This document shows positions 24,017-35,140 of a DNA stretch of 64,000 bases, piece by piece. Under the pieces are notes generated by a model. The model ran no database searches. It was given only the letters and a program-made list of their open reading frames with translations, and had not been told where the DNA came from. The stretch's first letter is position 1. The number at the start of each line of letters is the position of its first letter. Origin of the DNA: Channallabes apus (Eukaryota > Chordata > Actinopteri > Siluriformes > Clariidae); contig CM060121.1 in NCBI GenBank assembly GCA_030522415.1, forward strand, positions 10,183,976 through 10,247,975, in the 5' to 3' direction. The translations under genes and the position numbers were made by a program.

Positions 24017-24298
24017 TTAAACTGTGAATTGCTGAGGTTTGCCGCATTTTTTACTTTGGCCATATTCGTTTGGATGCTTGGATTTCACATGATAGAAAAG
24101 GTTTGACGTGTTTCCACCACTTGTTAAAACAGTGCACTTGCGTACCTTGCAAATCACGTTCGTCTCATTCGTATCACTTTTCTTATACCCAAACCAATTC
24201 CACACCACAGACGAGGCACCTTTTTTCTTTATAATCTCCTCGTTGTCGGTTTTGTCACATGTAAGCAAACTCACTGCTGCTGCACCGTCTTCTTCCAT
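24017..24298 (-). pseudogene. BED zinc-finger fragment of hAT/ZBED-type transposase
   Basis: Reading from ATG at 24298 gives MEEDGAAAVSLL. A BED-type finger follows: SVVWNWFGYKK as the aromatic start, C-x4-C within VICKVRKCTV, and H-x4-H within LFYHVKSKHPNE. The stop at 24017 comes soon after the finger. A full hAT transposase is about 600 residues, so only the DNA-binding N-terminus remains. This methionine is chosen because the upstream codons do not resemble the family. Confidence 0.65.
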
Positions 24299-24410
24299 TG
24301 TCGAAGTGTATGTGAAGCCAAACACATCAAAAGTGGGACGAAACCGTGGCACCCGACAGTGCAGCGTGACTATCTGGATAGGGCAGAGACAATCTGGTTT
24401 ATTCTCGCAG

Positions 24411-24653
24411 CCCGGTGGATCGAGCAGCACGGACCAACTTGAGCAGCGCCGCTGCTCGACCCACTGTTTTTTATTTAAAATGTTAGGACTGTTTAATATT
24501 GTTTCCGCCTTGCCATGCCTGGTTTGTACGTGCGCATCCCAGCGGGGTAAAATGTATTTTGATGGTCGGCGCGGTCTATTTCTATCAGCGTTGCACAGGT
24601 TTGTGATTCGAGCAGCGCTGCTCAAGTTGGTCCGCGCTGCGCGATCCACCGGG
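24411..24653. repeat. Long near-perfect GC-rich inverted repeat
   Basis: Left arm 24411-24459 (cccggtggatcgagcagcac...) and right arm 24608-24653 are reverse complements, apart from about two substitutions and a 3-bp difference. They are separated by about 148 bp. The inner part of each arm is itself palindromic (gagcagcgctgctc). No footprint motif lies in it. Confidence 0.85.
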
Positions 24654-24884
24654 TCTGGATATTTGTTCTGCCCACATGGTCAGAAGCAGACCGATAAAGT
24701 TTCTAATGCAACACAGCAATTAATTCATGAGGGGTGTTCAAATCAAACAGGGACTTGTGATGAAATTTCTCTTAAAATTGAAGATATAAAACCGAAGCCT
24801 ACAAACACAGTACAGTGATGAGACTACAGTGATAAAGTATGACTGTGAATTACAATCCAAGTCGAGATGACTCAGAGCCCACTG

Positions 24885-25215
24885 AAGTCGTTCCCATGAA
24901 CTCTGAGTGAGTGTAACACCAAATCCTTAAAACACGACTTCTTACCAACTTCAGGAAGATATGGATCTGTTTGTGGAAGCTGTACACACAATTATTCCTA
25001 AACACCACTTGCACATTACAGAAACGATTAAACTAACAAAATATTGACAAAACCCCTGTATATTCCATTCAATCAATTAAAGTCATTCAAGGAGTTCCTG
25101 GGAGACCAGGGTTTTACTGTAGATGTGATGCAGGCAGTCCATGGCTCCGGCGTACTAAAAATTAAACATTCTGCCTTGATGGTATCCAAGCACTAGTGAA
25201 ACACTGGGATACGTG
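24885..25215. repeat. Local duplication, copy 1
   Basis: Matches 25996-26340 over shared phrases such as gtcgttcccatgaactctga, ccaaatccttaaaa, gaagatatggatctgtttgt, tcattcaaggagttcctggg and ggtatccaagcactagtgaa. Copy 1 carries a TACTGTA at 25115-25121 that is absent from copy 2. A further matching block lies at 25766-25840 (paired with 26345-26425), after about 550 bp of extra sequence. Confidence 0.85.
25115..25121. other. Transposon footprint absent from the paralogous copy
   Basis: Copy 1 reads cagggttttactgtagatgtg and copy 2 (about 26238-26253) reads cagggtttcagatgtg. Removing CTGTA from copy 1 makes the two equal in length, with one C/T difference at the TA. Confidence 0.8.
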
Positions 25216-25404
25216 TATTAGTGTAGCAGGGGATTATATAGAGACATTAATGTAGTTTTTGCTCTTACAACTGTTCTGTTATTCTGCACAATCAAAACTC
25301 CCAGTTGGACCTGAATGTCACTTGCAAAAATCACATTGTAAACCAAAATCATCTTGTGGACCATAATTTGATTGAAACGATTTGAAGAAATAGTTGATCT
25401 CTGC

Positions 25405-25470
25405 AATTCAATTCAATTCAATTTTATTTATAAAGTACTTTTAAAAAGTGTCATTGTTGCAAAGCGGTTA
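25405..25470 (-). mobile_element. L2-type LINE 3' tail fragment
   Basis: caattcaattcaattcaatt followed by ttatttataaagtac and gtcattgttgcaaagcgg is the reverse complement of the 3' end of the LINE at 17925-20163. Only the tail is present. Confidence 0.65.
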
Positions 25471-25919
25471 TAAACAATCAGAAGACAGGACTTCTTCTAG
25501 GGGTCGCAATAGAGCAATAAATTCAGAAATATATAATAGACACATGCAAATGCTACACACAGTATTTTCTTGATTCTTTCTAAAAGACCTAAATGAAAAA
25601 AACTGATGCTAATGTATTTCTAACCTATTTTATAGTACTAAGTAACAGCAAGTAAGACAATGTGGATCACAAAAAAAGGCTTAAAATGCAGGAAGCTCTT
25701 TTGTACCAGCAGACATGGATAAGTACTGTAAGGGGCTAGAAACATATGATTGACGTCTCACTGTGCAGCTCTGCAGAACCTCGAACCACAGTCAGAGGGA
25801 CAGACACACGGTTGAACATACATGCTTGTGGCATTTGGCTTTTAGTTATTCAAAAAAAGCTGCATTCTTGTTTTAAAAAAAGGACAGTGAATTGTACCCA
25901 ATGTCTAAAATATCATGGT

Positions 25920-25924
<5 letters not shown>

Positions 25925-25972
<48 letters not shown>
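25925..25972. repeat. (CT)n-(CA)n microsatellite
   Basis: Compound dinucleotide tract, visible directly. Confidence 0.95.
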
Positions 25973-25973
<1 letters not shown>

Positions 25974-25995
25974 TGTGCATGTGTTTATTTGAACC

Positions 25996-26430
25996 GTACA
26001 CACTCCAAAGAGCCCAATTAAGTCGTTCCCATGAACTATGAGTGAGTGTAACACCAAATCCTTAAAAATGACTTCTTAACAACTTCAGGAAGATATGGAT
26101 CTGTTTGTGGGAACTGTACACACAATTATTCCTAAACACCACTTGCACATTACAGAAACTCAGATGGAAAATATTGATAAAACCCCTGTATAGCCCATTC
26201 AAGCTGATAAAGTCATTCAAGGAGTTCCTGGGAGACCAGGGTTTCAGATGTGATGCAGGCAGGCCAATCATGGCTCCGGCGTACTAAAAAAAAAATAATT
26301 CTGCCTTGATGGTATCCAAGCACTAGTGAAACACTGGGAAACACGGCTCTGCAAAACCTCGAACCACAGTCAGAGGGACAGAAACACGGTTGAACATACA
26401 TGCTTGTGACATTTGGCTTTTATGGTAGTT
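25996..26430. repeat. Local duplication, copy 2
   Basis: Partner of 24885-25215 plus 25766-25840. It is contiguous here, whereas copy 1 is split by about 550 bp that includes the L2 tail. It lacks the 25115 footprint. Confidence 0.85.
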
Positions 26431-26440
26431 AATCAAATAC

Positions 26441-28959
26441 AAAGGATTCACACTACAAAGGGAAAAAAAGCCTAGGGGCTTTATTATATTAATACCATGG
26501 AAAAATAAAGCTGTGATAATATAACATAGTTTGTAAAACATTGATACTAACCTTAATCTTAGTGCTGATGAACAAATAGCAGATTTAAATACTTTTAAAT
26601 GATTGTGCTTTCCTTCCCTTATCATTAGTTGACTATAGAGTTTGAAATGTGAACTCGGGTGGACAATGGGGCTTTGCTCTCATCAGCTGCTGCACAATCA
26701 CTGTGACAAAGCAGTTGGAGGAAACGGGGGCGGTCGAGAAAGGCCTGTTTGTCAGAATGCAAAGGCTTTACATTGTATGATGCTAACCTCTTCTTTACCA
26801 TACACCAATACCGGAAGGTGGTCCTCAATGACATCAGAAGTTATTGTTAAATGAAATCATGAGCTGAGATTTAAATTTTAACCCCTTAATCTGTATTTTA
26901 ATTAGACTCAGCAATTTCAGGATGAGTCCGCATGAAGCTAATGATGCAGCATGAAGTTTCACAGTGAAGTAATCAAGATACAACAAAACTCCATATTCAT
27001 TGGGTCCATTATTGATGGAAATGGGGACACAACACCTGAAATTAACAGTCGCTTAGCAATTGATGAGCATGAATCCTACTTGGAAAATTAGGAATATCAG
27101 GATAGTCATAGAAATTGTCTTCCATATACTCTAGCAAGCAGACAGAAGAAAGATCCATGCCTTTAAGTGGTGCTGGAGGAAACGGTTGTGCATTGATGCA
27201 TACAGTACATCAACATGGCGAAGTTTAAAAAAAAAAAAAAAAAAGGAGCAATAACCTGGATGAAAATTATCCATAAAATGACAGAAAATTGACCACGATT
27301 GGAATAATAATAATTTTTTGTCCAACTCCATCACCTTCTTATTGGTACATTTTTCCTGTTAAGTATTAATATTCAGTGTGAGGTGAGATCACGGCTCTGA
27401 GCAAGGAACTCAAGTTCTTCACACCAACTTTGGCAAACCTTGTTCTTATGGACCTTTGGTGCACAGGGCAATGTCAAGCTAGTGCTGTGCAAGTTACAGT
27501 ATCACATTTTATTTTCATTTTGGATTTTGGTTTCCACCGATTATAAAAGTAAAATCATCAAGATTAAATGATTATCGTGCTACGTTATCCTACATTAATG
27601 TCCTTGTTTTATATTCTAAATCTAGCACATACAGTACATTTGATCTTCAGCAGTGCACTTCTGCCACTGAAAAAACCCAAATTCAGTCTCAACCAAAGTG
27701 TGGTGTTCATGTAACTGTTTAAAAGTGTGTTTTTCAGGTCAATTACATTTAGAGTTCTAGAAAACACCTTTTTTTTTTGTTTTTTTACTTCCAAGATAAA
27801 GTTCAATAAATGCACAATGTTTCCAAAGTCAATCATGAGTAATTACAAGTAATCATGTTAAATAACTGTGATCTCAATACTGGCCCAAAACAATTGCTAT
27901 TATGGATTTTGGCATAATCAAGGATCCCTGGCAGGAACAGGTTTAGACCACTTGGTTCCTTATTGAACATCCAAAAGAAATTGTAATGCTACAAAAGGCC
28001 CATCCAATGTCTGGTCCCGGCACCAAATGTGGCCTGTGGGTCTGCAGTTACCCAGCCCATGGCTTCTCTTATAGACAGTATGCCACATCAAACGATTTCC
28101 TTTCACCAACAGTGACATATTATGTGGGGATACAAAAACATCACAATATCTATCAATATGGTCAATATATGGTTTCCTGATATGTATCGTGTGCTCTCCT
28201 TACACCAGGAATTATTTTTTTTTGTAATTACTATACCAGAAATTATAGCATTACAGGAATGAGTTAACTGAAAGTGGTGTGGACCGTAGTAAGATATTTA
28301 TGATCGGCTGTTTCAGCTCATTTGTCATGCAGGTACTGTACACACACGCATACTGTACATAACGAACTCTAATCTACAGTACATGCAAACAGAGGTTTGT
28401 CTGTGATTCAGTCCAGGCCAAAAATATTACAGTGCTATAAATAATACATTCTGCTGTATATACTGTATGTCTGTTCTTTAAAAAAAAAGAATAAAGCACA
28501 AGCACAAACAAAAAAGGCACCATTTGGAGTTAAGGAATATGACCAAGTTATTAAAAGTTTAGCGAGTAGATTCAGCGAGTAGCTCCTTATCAGAAGATGT
28601 GACATGGGTCATGTAAAAAATGTACAGTACTGTGTTTCAGGAGAATCAAAATACTGCACTGCATCTAGCAAAGAAAACAACTAAGGACATTAATGAAATG
28701 TCTGGACCTGGGTTAAGAACTCTATCGCATTATTAAAACTGGGAACGCTAGAACTTTCTAGAAGTTTTGTAGAAGAATTGTGGTTTAAAAAAATCATGAA
28801 TGACTGAGATTAGAAATGACTTTGAAGTTGCATCCTAAAAGTTTGACAGTCGAAATCACTATTATGTTTAATATTGAAAGTAAGAACATTTCCACATGCA
28901 CAATATGACAAGAACCCACGGGATATCAGATATGAAGGCATCAATTTGCTTGGTTGCAT
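26441..28959. other. Unannotated intron-like sequence
   Basis: No gene recognised. It holds a poly-A run at about 27226-27244 and footprint motifs near 25727 (just upstream), 27203, 27497, 27633, 28334, 28352, 28375, 28459 and 28622. Confidence 0.45.
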
Positions 28960-29045
28960 AAAGATCAGGACTTTGGACAAAGGTCATGTGGCGTGATGAG
29001 TCCAGATTTAACTTATTCCAGAGTGATGGTTGAGTCAGTGAGACA
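28960..29045 (+). pseudogene. Tc1/mariner transposase fragment
   Basis: The translation includes KVMWRDESRFNLFQSDG. This contains the first catalytic Asp context (W-x-D-E-S-x-F) of Tc1-like DDE transposases. Stops follow at once. Confidence 0.65.
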
Positions 29046-29689
29046 AGGGAATGGTATAAAGAAACAGGAAATTTACGCTCTGTTACTGCTATTACAGTTA
29101 CCTCAGCAGAAATTCCACTTGCTCCTGATAATACTTGCATGCCATGATGATGCACTTATGGTAATATTTTCCAAAGAAAATTACGCAGAGAGGTAATAAT
29201 GCGAATGTGGGAAGCCATTGCTTTTACTTTGTCTGTTCATGTCTGTTACTCATGTTATGCTACACCTTCATGGACCACTGGACCACTGGAAAAGTGGACA
29301 GCTGATGCATTAATGGATGTTATACAGTGCATACCTGTACCATGATAAGAAGCTGTCATCTACTGTAGTACCCAAATGAAACTGAGACTGGTAAAGAAGG
29401 AGGCTGGCGAAAATTGTACTGTTTATCATGTGCTTATGATCTTCCACAATCTATGTAATTAAAATGTTTATGTGCAAAATTCAATCTAACTTGCTGCCGT
29501 TCCTTGCCGTTTAACTCGCTGCAAAATCACAATCAAAGCATGAGTTTCCCGTATTTGTTTAAAAGAAAACTCAACCACAAAATTATTTACATTAAATTGC
29601 ACAATTAAATAACCCACACACAAACACAACTGCAGCCTGATTTAGATTTATATAGTTTTGAGATGCAAAGAAAAACCTACAAACTAATT

Positions 29690-30260
29690 AATTTGAAATA
29701 CTTCTCCATACAAACATGGTGTAGCTGTTTCAAGATGCACAATAAGGAGCTATTTAAACAAACATGGCCTGAATGGTCGAGTTGCCACAAAAAAGGAACT
29801 ACTGTGCCAATGCCACAAAGCAGCCCACTTACGTTATTCCCAGACAAGCCTCAAAACTTCTGGCACAATGTCATCTGGAGTGATGAATTTTACTTTTTGG
29901 CCATAGCCATAAACGCTATGTTTGGAGAGGAGTCAACAAAGCGTATGATGAGGATTGCAGTCAAACAGGACAATTAATCAAAATTGATTGATTAATTGAT
30001 CAAAAAAGATTAATGAGGTATGTTAGCAGAAAATATTGGAGGCCAATTAGCATTCATCAGCTCATACAGTACACTGTGCACAGGACAAACTTGCATTTGG
30101 ACACGAGGCCAAGATGACCCTTCAAAGGCTACAACAGGAAAAATGAAAGTTCTGTAGGGGTAATCACAGTCTCCTGACCTTAATATTATTGAAACACTTT
30201 GGGGAGATTTCAAAAGTGCAGTGCATGTACTGTACAGTAAGCCTAAAAAATATCAGAGAC
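29690..30260 (+). pseudogene. Tc1-like transposase relic with stacked footprint
   Basis: The segment around 29855-29905 reads FWHNVIWSDEFYF (first catalytic Asp context). The segment around 30170-30255 reads SPDLNIIETLWGDFKSAVHV, which contains the catalytic Glu region. The reading frame then breaks at TACTGTACAGTA (30228-30239). Omitting 10 bp continues as SLKNIRDL. Other frameshifts are present. Confidence 0.75.
30228..30239 (+). other. Stacked double footprint in transposase relic
   Basis: TACTGTACAGTA follows the codons A-V-H-V. Removing two 5-bp units restores a family-like S-L-K-N-I-R-D-L continuation. Confidence 0.65.
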
Positions 30261-30263
30261 CTG

Positions 30264-31170
30264 GGCCCGTATTCACAAAGCTTCTTAAGCCTAAAAGTCC
30301 TATTGACAAAATTCTAAGAAAATTCTTAGAATGATGACATTTTCTTAGAATTTCCCCTTAAATTTAGGACAAAATCTTAGTAAAGATAAAAAAGATTCAC
30401 AAAATATCTTATCCCTAAAAACAGCTCCTAAGGTAAAAATTGTAAAGAGTAGAGAGGAGGACTTTTAAGAGGCTTAAGAGTTTCTATAGCAGAGGACAAA
30501 ATGGTGGAAAAAAGAAATATTCTCCAAACACTAAATGTAAAGCTAAAAGTAAACACTGCTCTTCTGTACAATTTGGTTTTCTTGTTCTTTTACTTCCTCA
30601 CATCTCTCTTGGATTGTTGGCGACATACCATCCAAAAGTGCAACTTTAATAGACTGTCCTGCAATCATGTAAACTGTAAAATCATTTTTGTTATTTTGCT
30701 TCCATCAATCTGAAATGGATTAAAGGTAATAAAATCAGTGTTCTAAATAAATGTAAGAAAATAAATATAGTAACTACTGTGTAGAAATCGGTTGCTTCAA
30801 AAGTAGACACATTTTCAATATTTGGCTGCTTAATTATCTTTATGATATTTATATTAACATATACAGTTTCTTCATATGCAAACATTATGATTTCACTGTT
30901 CTATTATCATATATTATATTTTCACAAAGAGCACATTTCAAGACCTTTACAGAGGTCAGAGGTTATTTTTTATCAACCAATCACAGTCACAGATCACAGG
31001 ATGATCAACCACACCTCCTTACTAAGATAAAGGTTTTTGTACTTTCCTTCCTCAGAGTTGCTCTAAGACGTTTTCTAAATCACTTTGAGTTTAAGACTCC
31101 CAGCTAGGACTTTTTAAGCTAAGATAGGAGCTCTCTGAGAGAATTTTAAGAAGCTTTGTGAATACGGGCC
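30264..31170. mobile_element. PIF/Harbinger-like TIR element
   Basis: A 907-bp element with long terminal inverted repeats: ggcccgtattcacaaagctt at the left, and aagctttgtgaatacgggcc at the right. It is flanked by the 3-bp direct repeat CTG (30261-30263 and 31171-31173). The termini match the type of fish PIF/Harbinger non-autonomous elements known to me. No transposase ORF inside. It inserted directly beside the Tc1 relic. Confidence 0.75.
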
Positions 31171-32123
31171 CTGGAGTTTCCGCCCCCAAAAATGGGCAGC
31201 TTTACAACCTAAGAAAATAAAGGGTCATTCACAACTATCAGAAAAGCCACAGATGATGCAAAGCAGCCAATACACAGTATTAAGAAATTTACTGATCAGC
31301 AATAACATTTACACTACAGAGGCATTAACACTGATGGCACAATACTCATGTTACTCATATACATTTATTAAATGCAATGTAAAATAAACCCATTATTATG
31401 GTTAATACACATTTGCAGTTTAAATTTTTTTGGGAAAATGTGCCACAGTTCTTCTACTGACTCTGACTGTCACGTCTGTTTCTGTTTCTGCAGATAAAAC
31501 CGGACAGACTTTTTTTTTTATGATTTTAGTTCGAAATGTTGTGTATTATGTAAAATGTTGCTTTGTTTACTGCCACACAAACTTTTTCATTAACTTTTTT
31601 TTCCCTGGAAAAGTGATCTTTGCTTCTTTTTCCCCCATTGACTCAAATTGTTATGGAAAAAACCAAATCGAATGCCTGAGAATCATTCTACCTACGTAAC
31701 AGCTACTCCTGCTGGAGCTGAGTGGAGCTTCACATTTATTGGGAAATGGACTAACATACTGTATGAGTAAAAGTGATCTTATGGTTACATGCAATTACGT
31801 ATTAACCATTATCTTGAAAAAATCAAGGAGGCATCTAAAAATATTCTTGCCTGTTTGATCTTGATAAATGTACTCATTTTCTGCATTTTCCACATTACTA
31901 CATTATTTAACTGTAGCTTAAAAAGGTAATAAAAAAAAAAGATAATTGGAATGTAAGATAAAACTGTTTGTTAAACAACAAAATTTTCAACTGTGATAAA
32001 ATAAATAGGCACTAATAATGTATACATAGATATCTCGTTCAAAAATAGCAGATACAGTATATAAACTGTAAATAAACAGTATAGAGTAGTAATGATGAAT
32101 TCATTATTTCCTTACACACTTTT
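31171..32123. other. Unannotated sequence
   Basis: No gene recognised. TACTGTA near 31757 and TACAGTA near 32054. Confidence 0.5.
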
Positions 32124-32290
32124 CAAGATTCAAGATTCTTTATTTGTCACATGCATAGTTATACAAGTACAACACGCAGTGAAATGTATCCTGAACCGCT
32201 CCTATTTTGTGCAAATAACAAGAAACAAAAGAAATAATCTATAAATAGAAATTGAAATTGGAAAAAAAACAAAAAACTTGGAAGTAGTGC
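32124..32290 (-). mobile_element. LINE 3' tail fragment
   Basis: attcaagattctttatttgt followed by cacatgcatagttatacaa and acgcagtgaaatg is the common antisense 3' end of a fish non-LTR retrotransposon with a (TTGAATC)n-like tail. Confidence 0.55.
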
Positions 32291-32817
32291 ATGATTTCCC
32301 CTTTTTACTGAGCAAATGTATACATTAAGTAATACATTTGGCTTAACAATTTAATTGGCTTGTTTAATTTACAATAAGAAACTATTTTATTCCCACCCCA
32401 ATCATCATGCACGTGTACATAGAAGCAGTATTTTCATATTCATATTATTTGATACCTCTCGCCTCTTAGCTCTTTAATGTGCCTAAAATTTGACTAAATT
32501 TTTACCCCATTAATGCACCCTAAACTGTTAACAGTGTTCATTAATGCACCTTAATTGTAAACTTTTATTTTCCCCCTCTTCCCTCATTACAATTCTTGTT
32601 TGCTGCTTACTTGTTGTATGTTATGTGAACTGGATGCTGTAACAACAAAATTCGAGTACTATCTTATTTAATCAAGTTTATTATTCCATAATATACACAG
32701 AATATGCATTTTCAACAGCTAGTTCCACCTGCCTTATATGTAATGTTTTGCATTTCGCTTATATATATATAATTGTCTCCTAAAGAGGATTCAGCTGCGG
32801 GATCGGAGTGCCACCAG

Positions 32818-34396
32818 CAGAGGTGGAAAGAGTAATAAAATTTTGTACTCAAGTACAAGTACTGTTACTTCAGTGAAATTTTACTTAAGTACAAGTAAAG
32901 TTACAATTATAAAAATCTACTCAAGTAAAAGTAAAAAGTAGTTCATTAAAAAATGTACTCAGAGTAAAAGTTACCGAGTTACTTTTTTTTTTTTTTAACA
33001 GCGGGGGTGGGATGAGGCATTCGTAGTTCAAAAAAGATGAGCAGATATAAATCTCAAACTAGTTGTTTTTAACTGAAGGAACACCTTTGCATAATAAAGC
33101 TGTTGTCTTTCTTGTGCTTGAAAATCAAAGTGGTCACTTAAATATGGTGTTACGTCCCAGTCTAGGGTCATACAGCAAAAGAATGGTTCAGGGTTCTATT
33201 TATAACATATATAACTGTATGGAAATGGTGGTATATGGCAGAAAGAACTAGATCCAATCATTAACTGATGAAATAATGAGGTTTACGCACACGCGCACAC
33301 ACACCAGGAGGAGGATCAGATTCAGGATGGACCCAGGCCAAAATAATAAACAAAATGGTATTTATATTTAGTAGCTAGATTACCTGAAAACAAAAAAAAC
33401 AAAAAAACAAAACACACACACAAACAAAAATGCAGGTACCTTCCCGGACTCCCTAAACCAAAAACAGTGAAATTATCTACAAATATATACAAAGACCAAC
33501 CAAACCAAAGGGACAAAGCAATAATCAAAGTCAATTGGAGGCAAAAAGTCAAAACCAGAATACACAACCAAATATCAAAATGCCAAAATCACAACCTCTT
33601 TCATCTTTCCCGCGTCTCTCTCCGGTTTATATATGGTCGCGCTAGTCGATGACGTCACTCAGGGCGGAAGCGACCGTGTGGACGGTCAGGAAGATGCCGA
33701 TGTCAGAAAACCTGGAGTGGAGTCTGGAGCGGCGCGCGACCAGGACATGATACACACACGCGAGCGCAACGGGGCATTTATAAAGCATAATATTCATTCA
33801 TTCATTCATTCATCTTCTATACCGCTTAATCCTGTGTTCAGGGTCGCGGGGGACCTGGAGCCTATCCCAGGAGACTTCGGGCACTAGGCAGGGTACACCC
33901 TGGACAGGGTGCCAATCCATCGCAGGGCACACACATACACACACTCACACACCCAATCACACACTACGGGCAATTTAGGAACGCCAATTAGCCTAATCTG
34001 CATGTCTTTGGACTGTGGGAGGAAACCGGAGTACCCGGAGGAAACCCACCAAGCACAGGGAGAACATGCAAACTCCATGCACACAGAGACGGGAATCGAG
34101 CCTGGCCGGGGAATCGAACCCAGACCCTGGAGGTGCAAGGCGACAGTGCTAACCACTACACCACCGTGCCGCCAAAGCATAATATCTTTTATTATTTTAT
34201 AATTTTCATTCATTTATTTTTTACTCAGTAGCGAATATGATTTAAAATGTAGCGAATTACAATACTTTAAACAAAACGTACTTAAGTAAAAGTAAAATTA
34301 CAGATTTTTAAAACTACTTTAAAAAGTAGAAATACACAAAAAAGCTACTCAATTACAGTAACGCGAGTAAATGTAATTCGTTACTTTCCACCTCTG
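32818..34396. mobile_element. hAT-1 non-autonomous element, copy a
   Basis: Terminal inverted repeats start cagaggtggaaagagtaa (left) and end ttactttccacctctg (right). It is flanked by the 8-bp target duplication GCCACCAG (32810-32817 and 34397-34404), diagnostic of hAT-type insertion. The interior is non-coding and contains an inserted SINE-A (33794-34173). Copy b at 46196-47404 is nearly identical but lacks that SINE. Confidence 0.92.
33794..34173 (-). mobile_element. SINE-A inserted inside hAT-1 copy a
   Basis: A 380-bp minus-strand SINE-A with (ATTC)n tail, body and tRNA-like head. It is flanked by the duplication AAAGCATAATAT (33782-33793 and 34174-34185). The second hAT-1 copy has the unoccupied site (cagcataatat near 47184), so both sides of this insertion can be read in this window. 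Confidence 0.94.
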
Positions 34397-34404
34397 GCCA
34401 CCAG

Positions 34405-35106
34405 TGCAGAGCTTGCTCAGGAATGGCAGCAGGCAGGTGTGAGCACGGCAAAGACTTTTGGAAGATGGCCTGGTGTCACAGATTGATCTTCTGCAGAAAG
34501 TATGGTGAATGGACTGCTGAGGACTGGGGCAAAGTCATATTCTCAGATGAAGCCGCTTTCCGATTGTTTGGGGCATCTGGAAAAAGGCTTGTCCGGAGAA
34601 GAAAAGGTGAGCGCTGTGTCATGCCAACAGTAAAGCATCCTGAGACCATTCATGTGTGGGGTTGCTTCTCATCCAAGGGAGTGGCCTCACTCACAATTTT
34701 GTCCAAAAACACAGCCATGAATAAAGAATGGTACCAAAACCCCATCCAACAGCAACTTCTTCCAACAATCCAACAACAGTTTGGTGTAGAACAATGCATT
34801 TTCCAGCACGATGGAGCACCGTGACATAACACAAAAGTGATAACTAAGTGGCTCGGGGACCAAAGCGTTGAAATTTTGGGTCCATTGCCTGTAAACTCCC
34901 CAGATCTTAATCCCATTGAGAACTTGTGGTCAATCCTCAAGAGGCGGGTGGACAAACAAAAACCCACTAATTCTGACAAACTCCAAGAAGTGATTATGAA
35001 AGAATGAGTTGCTATCAGTCAGGATTTGGCCCAGAAGTTGATTCAGAGCATAGATCTAAAAAGATCTAAAAGCAGTTTAGCAGCAAACTTTGTGAAAACT
35101 AATATT
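34405..35106 (+). pseudogene. Tc1 transposase with three catalytic-site contexts but broken frame
   Basis: Before the split, 32771-32817 gives RIQLRDRSATS, which joins to AELAQEWQQAGVS after the duplicated 8 bp. Catalytic contexts are visible in order: WGKVIFSDEAAFRLFG (Asp), CIFQHDGAP (Asp) and SPDLNPIENLWS (Glu). Lesions include a frameshift near 34460-34500, a TGA at about 34822 immediately after HDGAP, and a TGA near 35007. Full length would be about 340 residues. Inactive, but one of the least decayed Tc1 copies here, with no footprint inside. Confidence 0.85.
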
Positions 35107-35140
35107 TGTGTCATTCTCAAAACTTTTGGCCACGACTGTA

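Larger units (their letters stand above)
23884..24660 (-). mobile_element. hAT-like element remnant with BED-finger transposase fragment
   Basis: A terminus-like taggggtgggtgatataacc at 23884 precedes an AT-rich stretch and a minus-strand transposase N-terminus. The other end contains a long GC-rich inverted repeat (24411-24653). The element lacks the catalytic RNase H-like and dimerisation domains, so it is non-autonomous or truncated. I could not identify a right terminus or an 8-bp target duplication. Confidence 0.55.
32771..35138 (+). mobile_element. Tc1-like transposon, interrupted by a hAT element
   Basis: Tc1 coding sequence runs to 32817, is split by the hAT insertion (32818-34396), and resumes at 34405. 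The right terminus aaacttttggccacgactg ends at 35138 and is followed by TA. The left terminus is missing. The same family's left terminus (ggccaaaagttttgagaatg) is present in another copy at 53288. Element ends of CAG...CTG type would leave TACAGTA/TACTGTA on excision. Confidence 0.85.

Noticed and set aside
33884..34213. A recurrent ORF ([19 protein letters not shown]...) found at several positions in the window
   Set aside because: It is the chance open frame of SINE-A. Its repetition reflects repeat copies, not a protein family.
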